Positions 38,903 to 48,017 of a DNA stretch of 64,000 nt are shown in pieces. The stretch is from positions 2,232,001-2,296,000 of the forward strand of contig NZ_CP013979.1 in the NCBI RefSeq assembly GCF_001660485.1, written 5' to 3'. The stretch's first letter is position 1; each line of letters starts with the position of its first letter. The notes under the pieces were generated by a model. That model saw only the letters and a program-made list of their open reading frames with translations. It searched no databases and was not told the DNA's origin. This DNA comes from Agromyces aureus (GTDB lineage: Bacteria > Actinomycetota > Actinomycetes > Actinomycetales > Microbacteriaceae). The position numbers and the translations under genes are program-made.

Positions 38903-39748
38903 TCAGGCGATGAGCGCCTCCGCGAAGGCTGCGAGCGTCTCGCTCGTGCCTGCATCGACCTTGACCGCTGCGCGGCTGTCGCCCTTGGTGATGCCCCGAT
39001 TCACGACCACGATGGGCATCCGGCGGCGGCGAGCGAGCTCGATCAGCCGCATGCCCGAGTTCACGACGAGCGACGAACCCGCGACGAGCAGCACGTCGGA
39101 CCCGCGGACGATCGAGGCAGCGGCCTCGAAGACCTCGACCGGCACGAACTCGCCGAAGAACACCACGTCGGGCTTCAGGATGCCGCCGCACACCGTGCAT
39201 TCCGGGATCACGAGGGAGGCGGCGTCCTCGACGTCGACGTCGCCGTCGGGGTTCGCGCGGATCGCGCCCTCGACCTCGAGGCCGGGATTGAGGGCGGAGA
39301 GTCGGTCGGCGATCGCCTCGCGGGCGAACTGCTGGCCGCACGTGAGGCACAGCACCCGGTCCATGCCGCCGTGGAGTTCGACGACCCGACGGCTGCCCGC
39401 CTTGCGGTGCAGGCCGTCGACGTTCTGCGTGACGAGACCGTTCACGATGCCGGCGGACTCGAGCTCGGCAAGGGCTCGATGTCCGGTGTTCGGGCGCGCG
39501 GTGCCGAAGGCGCGCCACCCGAGGTGGCTGCCGGCCCAGTAGCGCTTGCGGGCGGCCTCGGAGGCGAGGAACGCCTGGAAGGTCATGGGCGTACGCACGG
39601 GTGCGCCCTCGCCGCGGTAGTCGGGGATGCCCGAGTCCGTGCTGAGGCCCGCACCGGTGAGCACCGCGAGGCGCTGGCCCCGGAGCACGTCGATGGCTCG
39701 GTCGAACGTCGCGTCGCCGCGGACGGGGATTTCGAGGTCGGATGTCAC
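38903..39748 (-). CDS. Sir2-family NAD-dependent protein deacylase
   Basis: 281 residues from GTG at 39748 after AAGGGAG. GAGLSTDSGIPDYRG near residue 32, TQNVDGLHRKAG, the catalytic His in ELHGG, and zinc cysteines in CLTCG and CTVCGG identify a sirtuin. It removes acyl groups from lysines using NAD. The ORF could begin upstream at 39835, but the ribosome site and the -10 element TAGAAT on the minus strand (39770-39775) support the GTG. Divergent from an RNA methyltransferase gene. Confidence 0.93.
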   Translation of the reverse strand: MTSDLEIPVRGDATFDRAIDVLRGQRLAVLTGAGLSTDSGIPDYRGEGAPVRTPMTFQAFLASEAARKRYWAGSHLGWRAFGTARPNTGHRALAELESAGIVNGLVTQNVDGLHRKAGSRRVVELHGGMDRVLCLTCGQQFAREAIADRLSALNPGLEVEGAIRANPDGDVDVEDAASLVIPECTVCGGILKPDVVFFGEFVPVEVFEAAASIVRGSDVLLVAGSSLVVNSGMRLIELARRRRMPIVVVNRGITKGDSRAAVKVDAGTSETLAAFAEALIA

Positions 39749-39827
39749 CGGTTCTCCCTTCGAATCGTCTGATTCTATTCGCGTCGGTTTTCGGGTTTGT
39801 TTCGGGGACTGGCAGTCTGGAAGAACC

Positions 39828-40688
39828 ATGCACATCGAACGAGTCCGCGACGCGGCATCCGATCGCGTCGCCGACTATGCGAACCTGACGGATGTGTCGC
39901 TGCGCAGCGCCCACGAGCCTGCGAACGGCCTGTACATCGCCGAGTCCGCGAAGGTCATCCTGCGGGCGATCCGGGCAGGTCACCGGCCGCGATCGGTGCT
40001 CATGGAGGAGAAGTGGCTCGCCGGCCTCGAGGCCGCGCTCGAGCCGTTCGACGTGCCCGTGCACCTCGCCGATGCCGACCAGCTCGAGGAGATCACGGGC
40101 TATCGCGTGCACCGCGGCGCCCTCGCCGCGTTCGAGCGGCCCGAGCTGCCCGATCCGGCCGAGCTGCTCGCGAACGCGCGACGGGTCGTGGTGCTCGAGG
40201 ACATCGTCGACCACACGAACGTCGGCGCGATCTTCCGCTCGGTGGCCGCGCTCGGCGCGGACGCCGTGTTCGTCACCCCGCGGTGCGCCGACCCGCTCTA
40301 CCGCCGAAGCGTGCGCGTGAGCATGGGCACGGTGTTCCAGGTGCCGTGGACGCGTCTGCCCGACTGGAGCGACGCCGTCGGACTGCTGCACGACGCCGGC
40401 TTCACGATCGCCGCGCTCGCACTGTCAGACCGCTCGATCACGCTGCAGCAGCTCGCGGCCGATGCGCCCGAGCGGCTCGCACTCGTGTTCGGGGCCGAGG
40501 GCGACGGGCTCAGCCGCACCGTGCTCGATGCGGCCGACGAGGTCGTGCGCATTCCCATGGCGCACGGCGTCGACTCGTTGAACGTCGCGGCCGCGGCCGC
40601 GGTCGTGCTCTACGCGCTCCCGGCCGGCGAGTCCGACGACCCGGCCGGTTCCGCCCCAGTGCTCGGCAATCGAGGCGGCGAGGCATGA
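39828..40688 (+). CDS. SpoU/TrmH-family RNA 2'-O-methyltransferase
   Basis: 286 residues. An N-terminal RNA-binding part (LYIAESAKVILRAIRAGH) precedes the SPOUT knot: NVGAIFRSVAALG, LVFGAEGDGLS and IPMAHGVDSLNVAAAAAVVLY. It methylates ribose in tRNA or 23S rRNA; the exact site is unknown. CAGTCT sits 9 bases before the ATG, with GGAAGAACC between. The stop overlaps the D,D-carboxypeptidase start by ATGA. Confidence 0.9.
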   Translation: MHIERVRDAASDRVADYANLTDVSLRSAHEPANGLYIAESAKVILRAIRAGHRPRSVLMEEKWLAGLEAALEPFDVPVHLADADQLEEITGYRVHRGALAAFERPELPDPAELLANARRVVVLEDIVDHTNVGAIFRSVAALGADAVFVTPRCADPLYRRSVRVSMGTVFQVPWTRLPDWSDAVGLLHDAGFTIAALALSDRSITLQQLAADAPERLALVFGAEGDGLSRTVLDAADEVVRIPMAHGVDSLNVAAAAAVVLYALPAGESDDPAGSAPVLGNRGGEA

Positions 40689-41977
40689 CCGAGACATCCA
40701 CCCCGACCTCCGCGAAGCCGCAACCCGACGCGAAGGTCTACCGCCGACGCCGCATCATCGTGTTCACGACGCTCGCCGTGCTGCTCGGCCTGCTGACCAC
40801 GGCGGGCGTCTACACCTCGAACGCCCTCGGCGCGCCGATCCCGACCGCGGCGCCCCAGGTCGAGGATCCGGCCCCGATCGCGGCGGCCGCGCAACCGCTC
40901 GTGCTCCCGGGGTTCGGCGCGTACGCCGTGGGTGCGGTCGGATTCGACGGCCTGCTCGCCGCGGGAAACGATCAGACCCCGATGGCACTCGCGAGTATCA
41001 CGAAGGTCATCACGGCGCTCACCGTGCTGTCGGAGCATCCGATCCCGGCGGGGGAGACCGGCCCGGACATCGCGTACACCGATGCCGATGTCGACATCTA
41101 CTGGGACATGATCGCCCAGAACGGTTCGGTCGCTCCGGTCGAGGCCGGCGCGACGCTCTCGCTGAAGGAGAGCCTCGAGGCCCTGCTCATCCCGTCGGGC
41201 AACAACTACGGCATCTCGATCTCGAACTGGGCGTTCGGATCCGAGGCCGCACTGGCCGAGAAGGCGAATGCCTGGCTCGCCGCGAACGGGCTCGTGAACA
41301 CGCATGTCGTCGACTCGAGCGGCATCTCCGACGACAACGTCGGCACCGCCGCCGACATGGTGCGGCTCGGCGAGATCGCCCTCGAAGACCCGACGATCGC
41401 CGCGATCGTCGCCTCGAAGAGCGTCGAGATCCCCGAGCTCGGTACGCTGACGAACTCGAACAAGCTGCTCGGCACCCACGGCATCGACGGCATGAAGACC
41501 GGCACGACGGATGACGCGGCGAACCTGCTCTTCACCGCCGACTACGCGGTCGGGTCATCGACCGTGACCGTCGTGGGCGTGCTGCTCGGCGGCGAGAGCC
41601 ACGCCGTGATCGACGAGGCGATCGCGGCGATGCTGGATTCGGTCGTGCCGGGCTTCCACGAGGTCGCCCCGCTCACGGCGAACCAGGTGCTCGCCGAGTA
41701 CGACACGCCGTGGGGCGAGTCCGCCAGGGCGCGGGCCGCGACCGGCGCATCGCTGGTCGTCTGGAACGACACGCCCGTCGACGTCGAGGTGAACGCCGAC
41801 CCGATCACGCTCGCCGTTCGCGGCGACGAGGTGGGCACCGCGGTCGTGCGTGCGGGGTCGAAGGAGATCATCGTGCCGCTCGTGCTCGACGCGACGCTCG
41901 CCGACCCGGGAGCCTGGTGGCGCCTGACCAACCCGGGCGCACTCGACGAGCAGTCGGCTCAGTCCGGCACCGAGTAG
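40685..41977 (+). CDS. D-alanyl-D-alanine carboxypeptidase (peptidase S11)
   Basis: 430 residues. A membrane anchor near residues 23-42 (IIVFTTLAVLLGLLTTAGVYT) precedes a penicillin-binding domain with SITK (S104, K107), SGNN (S171) and KTG (K271). It trims pentapeptide ends of peptidoglycan outside the membrane. A beta-rich C-terminal domain from about residue 340 is followed by a short polar tail. Its last 19 bases overlap the end of the SGNH gene on the other strand. Confidence 0.92.
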   Translation: MTETSTPTSAKPQPDAKVYRRRRIIVFTTLAVLLGLLTTAGVYTSNALGAPIPTAAPQVEDPAPIAAAAQPLVLPGFGAYAVGAVGFDGLLAAGNDQTPMALASITKVITALTVLSEHPIPAGETGPDIAYTDADVDIYWDMIAQNGSVAPVEAGATLSLKESLEALLIPSGNNYGISISNWAFGSEAALAEKANAWLAANGLVNTHVVDSSGISDDNVGTAADMVRLGEIALEDPTIAAIVASKSVEIPELGTLTNSNKLLGTHGIDGMKTGTTDDAANLLFTADYAVGSSTVTVVGVLLGGESHAVIDEAIAAMLDSVVPGFHEVAPLTANQVLAEYDTPWGESARARAATGASLVVWNDTPVDVEVNADPITLAVRGDEVGTAVVRAGSKEIIVPLVLDATLADPGAWWRLTNPGALDEQSAQSGTE

Positions 41978-42744
41978 GGTCCGGCATCGGGCCGCTTGGC
42001 CGTGATGAAGTCTCCCGACGACTGATGGCGCACGCGTCGCAGCACCCACGGCACGAGGTACTCGCGTGCCCACGAGAAATCTTCGACCCTGGCCTGCCGC
42101 CATGTGGACGCCGGCACCGGCTCGGGGTTCATCGGTTCGAGCTCGTTCTCGACGTTGAGCGCCTCGAGCACCATGCGTGCGACCTCGTGGTGACCGAGCG
42201 AGTTCAGGTGCAGGCGATCGGGCGCCCACATGCGCTGGTCCTGGATCTCGGTGAGCGCCCACTGGTCGGCGACGACGCAGTCGTACTTCTTCGCGACGAT
42301 GCGGAGGTTCTCGTTGTAGATCGCGACCTTGCCCCGGAGCCCGCGGAACACCGGTGAGAACCCGACGTCGACGCCCGTGAAGATCACGATCGTCGCGTGG
42401 TCGCGCGAGAGCCGGTCGATCGCGTACTCGAAGCGCGCCGCGATCTCGTCGGGGTCGGTGCCGGGGCGGATCACGTCGTTGCCGCCCGCTGAGATCGTGA
42501 TCAGGTCGGGGCGCAGCGCGAGCGCGGGCTCGAGCTGCTCGTCGATGATCTGCCGGATGAGCTTGCCGCGCACCGCGAGATTCGCGTAGGCGAAGTCCTC
42601 GGTACCCTGACCGAGCACCTCGGCGACCCGGTCGGCCCAGCCGCGGTTGCCGCCGGGCACCGTGGGCTCGGGATCGCCGATGCCCTCGGTGAACGAGTCG
42701 CCGATCGCGACGTACCGGGACCAGGGGTGCTGCTGCGTGACCAT
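41959..42744 (-). CDS. SGNH/GDSL hydrolase
   Basis: 261 residues. The four blocks are IGDSFTEG (Ser17), the Gly in ANLAVRGKLI, SAGGND (Asn) and DRLHLNSLGH (Asp-x-x-His). No signal peptide is visible, so it is probably an intracellular esterase or lipase. CAGAAT on the minus strand (42751-42756) lies 6 bases before the ATG: leaderless. It is divergent from the helicase gene, 73 bases apart. Confidence 0.92.
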   Translation of the reverse strand: MVTQQHPWSRYVAIGDSFTEGIGDPEPTVPGGNRGWADRVAEVLGQGTEDFAYANLAVRGKLIRQIIDEQLEPALALRPDLITISAGGNDVIRPGTDPDEIAARFEYAIDRLSRDHATIVIFTGVDVGFSPVFRGLRGKVAIYNENLRIVAKKYDCVVADQWALTEIQDQRMWAPDRLHLNSLGHHEVARMVLEALNVENELEPMNPEPVPASTWRQARVEDFSWAREYLVPWVLRRVRHQSSGDFITAKRPDAGPYSVPD

Positions 42745-42803
42745 GCCCCCATTCTGCCAACCTCGTCAAGCGCATCGAATTCGGGGATGTCGGCAGCCTC
42801 GAC

Positions 42804-42809
42804 TACCCT
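42804..42809 (+). promoter_or_regulatory. -10 element of the helicase gene, leaderless
   Basis: TACCCT ends 8 bases before the GTG at 42818, with no ribosome site between. Confidence 0.4.
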
Positions 42810-42817
42810 CGAATCCA

Positions 42818-44617
42818 GTGAGCACAGCGACCCCTTCCGGAGCCCAGCCGGGCACCTCGGCCGCCGAACACCTCTCCCCGTCGTTCCCCGAACGCGCGGC
42901 CTGGGGCACGGCGAGCAAGCTTCGGGCCTGGCAGGCCGAGGCACTCGAGCAGTACCTCGCCGACCTTCCCCGCGACTTCCTCGCGGCGGCGACGCCGGGC
43001 GCAGGCAAGACCACGTTCGCGCTGCGCCTCGCGGCCGAGCTCCGCTCGCGCCGCATCATCGACCGCATCACGGTCGTGGCCCCCACCGACCACCTGAAGC
43101 GCCAGTGGGCGGATGCCGCGGCGCGCGCCGGCATCCGGCTCGACCCGGGGTTCCGCAACGCCCACGGCAGCATCGCGCGGCACTTCCACGGTGTCGCCGT
43201 GACGTACGCGCAGGTCGCCATGCGCCCCGCGCTGCACCGCGAGCTGACGCTCTCCGGGCGCACGCTCGTGATCCTCGACGAGGTGCACCACGGCGGCGAC
43301 GCGCTCTCGTGGGGCGACGCCATCCGCGAGGCGTTCGAGCCCGCGACCAAGCGCCTCTCGCTCACCGGAACCCCGTTCCGCTCCGACACCGCGCCGATCC
43401 CGTTCGTGCAGTACGAACAGGACGCCCACGGCGTTCGCCTCTCGCAGACCGACTACGCCTACGGCTACGGCCGTGCCCTCGCCGATGGCGTCGTGCGCCC
43501 GGTGCTGTTCATGGTCTACGCCGGCCACATGCGCTGGCGCACCAAGGCCGGCGACGAGATGGAGGCGCGCCTCGGCGAGGACAACACGAAGGACATCACC
43601 TCCTCGGCCTGGCGCACCGCGCTCGAGCCGACCGGCGAGTGGATCCCCGCCGTGCTCGCGGCCGCCGACCGACGCCTCACCGAGGTGCGCCATGGCATCC
43701 CCGACGCGGGCGGGCTCGTCATCGCGACCGACCAGACCGTCGCCCGCGCCTACGCGAAGACGCTCGAGGAGATCTGCGGAGAACCCGTCACGGTCGTGCT
43801 CTCCGACGAGAAGGAGGCGAGCGCGCGCATCGAGGAGTTCTCCGAGAACACCCGTCGCTGGATGGTCGCCGTCCGCATGGTGTCCGAGGGCGTCGACGTG
43901 CCGCGGCTCGCGGTCGGCGTGTACGCCACGAGCAGTTCGACGCCGCTGTTCTTCGCTCAGGCCATCGGGCGATTCGTGCGAGCCCGCAGGCGTGGCGAGA
44001 CGGCATCCGTCTTCCTGCCGAACGTGCCGATCCTGATGGCGCTCGCCTCGCAGATGGAGCTCGAACGCGACCATGCGCTCGACCGGCGCGGCGGCGACGA
44101 GGCCGAAGGCGACGGGCTCGACGACAGCCTCCTCGAGTCCGCGAACCGCGAGGAGCGCGCGTCGGAGGAGCTCGAGCTCGGCACCTGGCAGGCCATCGAG
44201 TCGGATGCCTCGTTCGACCGCGTCATGTACGACGGCACCGAGTTCGGCACGCTCGCCGAGCCGGGCAGCGACGAGGAGTTCGACTTCATCGGCATCCCCG
44301 GCCTGCTCGAGCCCGAGCAGGTCTCCGAACTGCTCCGCCACCGTCAGGCGCGGCAGTCCCGGCGCGCCGGCGAGCGACGCAAGCACGTCGTCGAAGAAGA
44401 GCATCCCGAGCCGGTCGCGCTCTACCGCACGTTGAAGGAGCAGCGCGCGCTGCTCAACAGTCTCGTCGGGCTCTGGGCGCGGCACACGGGCGAGGCGCAC
44501 TCGCTCGTGCACGCCGAGCTGCGACGCGTGTGCGGCGGCCCCGCGGTGGCCCAGGCCACGGTCACGCAGCTGCAGTCGCGCATCGAACTCCTGCGCAAGC
44601 GCCTCGGTCGCAACTGA
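42818..44617 (+). CDS. DEAD/DEAH-box superfamily 2 helicase
   Basis: 599 residues from GTG at 42818. Q-like entry LRAWQAEALEQYL, Walker A TPGAGKTT at residues 59-66, motif II DEVHH, motif III SLTGTPFRSD, and motif VI in FAQAIGRFVRARRRGE. The C-terminal part is acidic and helical with a long coiled region. It belongs to a group of RecA-fold DNA/RNA helicases related to the helicase half of type III/I restriction enzymes, but no methylase or nuclease gene lies nearby. Role unknown; repair is the likeliest guess. Confidence 0.88.
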   Translation: MSTATPSGAQPGTSAAEHLSPSFPERAAWGTASKLRAWQAEALEQYLADLPRDFLAAATPGAGKTTFALRLAAELRSRRIIDRITVVAPTDHLKRQWADAAARAGIRLDPGFRNAHGSIARHFHGVAVTYAQVAMRPALHRELTLSGRTLVILDEVHHGGDALSWGDAIREAFEPATKRLSLTGTPFRSDTAPIPFVQYEQDAHGVRLSQTDYAYGYGRALADGVVRPVLFMVYAGHMRWRTKAGDEMEARLGEDNTKDITSSAWRTALEPTGEWIPAVLAAADRRLTEVRHGIPDAGGLVIATDQTVARAYAKTLEEICGEPVTVVLSDEKEASARIEEFSENTRRWMVAVRMVSEGVDVPRLAVGVYATSSSTPLFFAQAIGRFVRARRRGETASVFLPNVPILMALASQMELERDHALDRRGGDEAEGDGLDDSLLESANREERASEELELGTWQAIESDASFDRVMYDGTEFGTLAEPGSDEEFDFIGIPGLLEPEQVSELLRHRQARQSRRAGERRKHVVEEEHPEPVALYRTLKEQRALLNSLVGLWARHTGEAHSLVHAELRRVCGGPAVAQATVTQLQSRIELLRKRLGRN

Positions 44618-44670
44618 CCACGCCCGCGCGGGGAGGCGCCGACCGGTCGCCATCTGCGATCATGGCCGAC

Positions 44671-46050
44671 ATGGACCGCACCACGCGCGTGCTCACGGTC
44701 GCGATCATCGTCTCGTTCATCGCGTTCCTCGACGGTGCCGTCATCAACGTCGCCCTGCCGTCGATCGCCGACGAACTCGGCGGCGGCCTCGCCCTGCAGC
44801 AGTGGGCGGTCGACGCCTACCTGCTGACCCTCGGATCGCTGATCCTGCTGGCCGGTTCGCTCTCCGACTCGTACGGGCGCCTGCGCATCATCCGCATCGG
44901 ACTCTGGGGCTTCGCCGCGACGTCGGTGCTCTGCGCCATCGCGCCGACGGGGGAGTTCCTCGTCGTCTCCCGGGCGCTGCAGGGTGCTGCCGGAGCCCTG
45001 CTCGTGCCGAGCTCGCTCGCACTCATCATCGCCACGTTCGCTCCGGCCGACCAGGGTCGCGCGATCGGGCGCTGGACCGCGTGGACCACCTCCGCGTTCT
45101 TCGTGGGCCCCCTGATCGGCGGCATCTTCGTCGACCTCGCGACCTGGCGCCTCGTGTTCTGGATCAACGTGCTGCCGATCGCCGTCGCGCTCGTGCTGAT
45201 GCGCCGACTCGGCCACGACGAACCGCGCACCGAACCGGCGCACATCGACTGGCTCGGCGCCGCACTCGGCGTGGTGGGCCTCGCGGGCACCGTGTTCGCG
45301 CTCATCGAGCAGAGCAGGTTCGGGTGGACGTCTCCCGTCGTGGCGGTGCCGCTCGTCGTCGGTCTCGTCGCCCTCGTGCTGTTCGTGCTCCAGGAGCGTC
45401 GCTCGCGGCATCCGATGCTCCCACTGGGGCTCTTCGCCCGCCGGAACTTCGCAGCCGGCAACCTGGCCACCGTGTTCATCTACGCGTCGTTCTCGCTCGG
45501 GCCGTTCGCGATGACCATCTTCCTGCAGGAGTTCGGCGGGTTCAGCGCCACGATGGCGGGCATCGCGACGCTTCCGCCGACCATCATGATCGTGCTCCTC
45601 GGCTCGCGGTTCGGCGCACTGGCCGGGCGTCACGGGCCGCGCCTGTTCATGACCGCCGGACCGATCATCGTGGGCGTCGGGTACCTGCTCACGCTCACCG
45701 TGCAGGACGCCTTCGTCTACTGGTGGCAGTTCCTGCCCGGCATCCTCGTGATCGGCCTCGGGATGGCGATGACGGTCGCGCCGTTGACCTCGGCGATCCT
45801 CGGCGCGGTCGACCCGGTGCACGCCGGCATCGGCTCGGCCGTGAACAACGCGGTCGCGCGCATCGCGGGACTCGTCGCGATCGCGAGCATCAGCGTCATC
45901 GCCGGATCGCAGTTGGATGTCGAGGGGTACCGACGCACCGCCTTCGCGGTCGGCATCCTGCTCGTGATCGGCGGCCTCGTGTCGTGGTTCGGCATCCGGA
46001 ATCCGAGGATCGAGCGCGTCGAGGGCACGCGAGCCGCACCCGCAGCGTGA
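44671..46050 (+). CDS. MFS drug-efflux type transporter (DHA2, 14 spans)
   Basis: 459 residues from ATG at 44671; an ATG at 44662 would add three residues. About fourteen membrane spans, with VALPSIADELGGG, the loop GSLSDSYGRLRIIRIG (motif A) and the antiporter motif C in TSAFFVGPLIGGIF. These proteins exchange drugs or metabolites for protons. TGCGATCAT just upstream suggests a leaderless start at 44671. Substrate unknown. Next to an Lrp-type regulator that could control it. Confidence 0.88.
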   Translation: MDRTTRVLTVAIIVSFIAFLDGAVINVALPSIADELGGGLALQQWAVDAYLLTLGSLILLAGSLSDSYGRLRIIRIGLWGFAATSVLCAIAPTGEFLVVSRALQGAAGALLVPSSLALIIATFAPADQGRAIGRWTAWTTSAFFVGPLIGGIFVDLATWRLVFWINVLPIAVALVLMRRLGHDEPRTEPAHIDWLGAALGVVGLAGTVFALIEQSRFGWTSPVVAVPLVVGLVALVLFVLQERRSRHPMLPLGLFARRNFAAGNLATVFIYASFSLGPFAMTIFLQEFGGFSATMAGIATLPPTIMIVLLGSRFGALAGRHGPRLFMTAGPIIVGVGYLLTLTVQDAFVYWWQFLPGILVIGLGMAMTVAPLTSAILGAVDPVHAGIGSAVNNAVARIAGLVAIASISVIAGSQLDVEGYRRTAFAVGILLVIGGLVSWFGIRNPRIERVEGTRAAPAA

Positions 46051-46127
46051 GGTCCCGGTCATCCGGCGGGCGGCCGCTGCCGCCGCCGGCGGGCCGTCAT
46101 CTGGCGGGAGGCGCGGGTGGGGCCTCG

Positions 46128-46133
46128 TATGAT
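46128..46133 (+). promoter_or_regulatory. -10 element of the Lrp-type regulator gene
   Basis: TATGAT with a leader of about 50 bases that carries GGAGG eight bases before the ATG at 46190. Confidence 0.5.
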
Positions 46134-46189
46134 TCGGGGATGGGCCGCTCCGCGAGGGGCCAGGCAACCGACCCGATGGAGGCACCACC

Positions 46190-46666
46190 ATGGCCGAGAA
46201 GCCCGAACTCGACCGCGTCGACCGTGCGCTGCTGCAGGCGCTCTCCACGAACGCCCGTGCCTCGGGCGCGGCACTCGCCGCCGAGGTGGGCGTCGCCGAG
46301 TCGACCGTGTCGCTGCGCCTGCGCCGGTTGCAGAGCCTCGGCACCGTCCGGGGCTACCGGGTCGAGGTCGACCTCGCCTCGCTCGGCGTCTCGCTGCAGG
46401 CGCTCATCGCGATCCGACTGGTCAAGCACGATCGCGCCGAGATCGATGCGTTCCGCTCGCAGGTGCCGCACCTGCCCGGCGTGCTGTCGGTCTACCACAT
46501 GGCCGGAGCCGAAGATTACCTCCTCCACGTCGCGGCACGCGACGCCGAGGAACTCCGCGAATTCGTGCTCGCGCACCTCACCGGCCACCCGGCCGTCGCG
46601 CACACCGAGACCAACCTGATCTTCGAGCACGCCGACGGCGACGGGTGGAACAAGCTCGTCGGCTGA
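46190..46666 (+). CDS. Lrp/AsnC-family transcriptional regulator
   Basis: 158 residues. N-terminal helix-turn-helix (LDRVDRALLQALSTNARASGAALAAEVGVAESTVSLRLRRL) and a RAM effector domain (ALIAIRLVKHDRAEIDAF, VYHMAGAEDYLLHV). It starts 139 bases after the MFS gene with its own promoter; a link to the transporter is possible. Distinct from the other Lrp protein at 20.8 kb. Confidence 0.92.
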   Translation: MAEKPELDRVDRALLQALSTNARASGAALAAEVGVAESTVSLRLRRLQSLGTVRGYRVEVDLASLGVSLQALIAIRLVKHDRAEIDAFRSQVPHLPGVLSVYHMAGAEDYLLHVAARDAEELREFVLAHLTGHPAVAHTETNLIFEHADGDGWNKLVG

Positions 46667-46681
46667 GCCCGATCAGCGAAC

Positions 46682-47791
46682 TCAGCCGATCGTGGTGCCG
46701 AACGCGAGGCCGAGCACGTAGGTGACCGCCGCGGCACCGAGCCCGATGGCCAGCTGCCGCAGCGCGCGCTTCATGGGCGGCGCACCCGAGAGCACGCCGA
46801 CCGTCGCGCCCGTGATCAGCAGCGCGATGCTCACCAGCACGGTGGCGAGCACGGTGGCCGCAATGCCGCTCATGCCGAAGATCCACGGCAGCACCGGGAT
46901 GAGCGCGCCCGAGGCGAAGAAGAGGAAGCTCGAGACGGCCGCCGAGAGTCCGGTGCCGATCGCCTCGTCGTCCTCCGCGACGACGGCGAGGGCGTCGGTC
47001 GCGCCGGCCGTGACGCCGCCTGCGGCCTGCACGCGGGCCACGAGCATCGCGGCCTGCTCCTGCGCCTCGGCCTCGTCCATGCCGCGCGCACGGTAGACGA
47101 GGGCCAGTTCGTTCGCGTTCACGTCGAGGTCGACGAGGGCCTCGCGGGTGGCGGGGTCGGGGGCGGATGCCTCGAGCAGCTCGCGCTGGGAACGTACCGA
47201 GACGTACTCGCCGGCGCCCATCGACAGGGCGCCCGCGAGCAGGCCCGCGACGCCCGTGAAGAGCACGACCGATGGCGCGACCCCCGTCGCCCCGATGCCG
47301 AGCACGAGGGCGAGGTTGGAGACGAGCCCGTCGTTGGCGCCGAACACGGCGGCCCGGAAGGTTCCGGCGAGCGATCGGCGTCCGCGTGCCGCGAGCCCGC
47401 GCACGACCTCGCCGTGGATCCGTTCGTCGGCGGCCATCGCCGCGGTCGCGTGCGGGTCGGCCGCGTAGGGCGAACGCGCTTCCGCCTGCTGGGCGAGCGC
47501 GAGCACGAAGATCGAACCGAACCGGCGCGCACCCCATCCGAGCAGTCGCGTTCGCACGTCGGCGCGAGGAATGCCGCGTTCGTCCCCGCCGAGGAGTCCG
47601 AGCCAGTGCGCCTCGTGGCGCCCCTCGGCGGCCGCGAGCGCGAGGAGGATCTGCTGCTCCTCACCGCTGCGGCGGGCCGCGAGTTCGCGGTAGACCGCGG
47701 CCTCGGCACGTTCGTCGGCGAGATAGCGGCGCCACTTGGCGCGGTCGGCGGGCGTGCCCTGCTGGGCGGGTTCGTTCGAGTCGGCCATCAT
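46682..47791 (-). CDS. Ferritin-like/VIT1 fusion, metal (Fe/Mn) transporter
   Basis: 369 residues from ATG at 47791, with AGAGG upstream. The N-terminal ~140 residues form a ferritin-like four-helix part (DERAEAAVYRELA, EGRHEAHWLGLL, ADERIHGEVV: repeated Glu/His pairs that bind a di-metal centre), followed by the VIT1/CCC1 membrane domain (FGANDGLVSNLALVLGIGATG, GALSMGAGEYVSVRSQRE). Such fusions export iron or manganese across the membrane in some bacteria. It converges on the Lrp-type gene at 46.2 kb. Confidence 0.9.
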   Translation of the reverse strand: MMADSNEPAQQGTPADRAKWRRYLADERAEAAVYRELAARRSGEEQQILLALAAAEGRHEAHWLGLLGGDERGIPRADVRTRLLGWGARRFGSIFVLALAQQAEARSPYAADPHATAAMAADERIHGEVVRGLAARGRRSLAGTFRAAVFGANDGLVSNLALVLGIGATGVAPSVVLFTGVAGLLAGALSMGAGEYVSVRSQRELLEASAPDPATREALVDLDVNANELALVYRARGMDEAEAQEQAAMLVARVQAAGGVTAGATDALAVVAEDDEAIGTGLSAAVSSFLFFASGALIPVLPWIFGMSGIAATVLATVLVSIALLITGATVGVLSGAPPMKRALRQLAIGLGAAAVTYVLGLAFGTTIG

Positions 47792-48017
47792 TCGCATCCT
47801 CTGCGGGAGTCGCGATGCGCCCCGCGCCATCACGTCGTGGCCGCTCGTGCGGCCTCAGCCACGATATCGACGGGTCGGGCCGCCCTCGGGCCGATTCGCC
47901 CGGATTGGCAGCATTTCGGACCCCCGAAGGTCGCCGGCTGCGGGCGTGCGAGGTCGTGGTCGGCACGGGGTGGTCGGCGTTCGGGGTTCGGCGTTCGGCG
48001 CGTGGCACGATGGTCGG

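Noticed and set aside
42818..44617. Helicase gene as part of a defence or restriction system
   Set aside because: Neighbours are a GDSL hydrolase and an MFS transporter; there is no nuclease, methylase or specificity gene.
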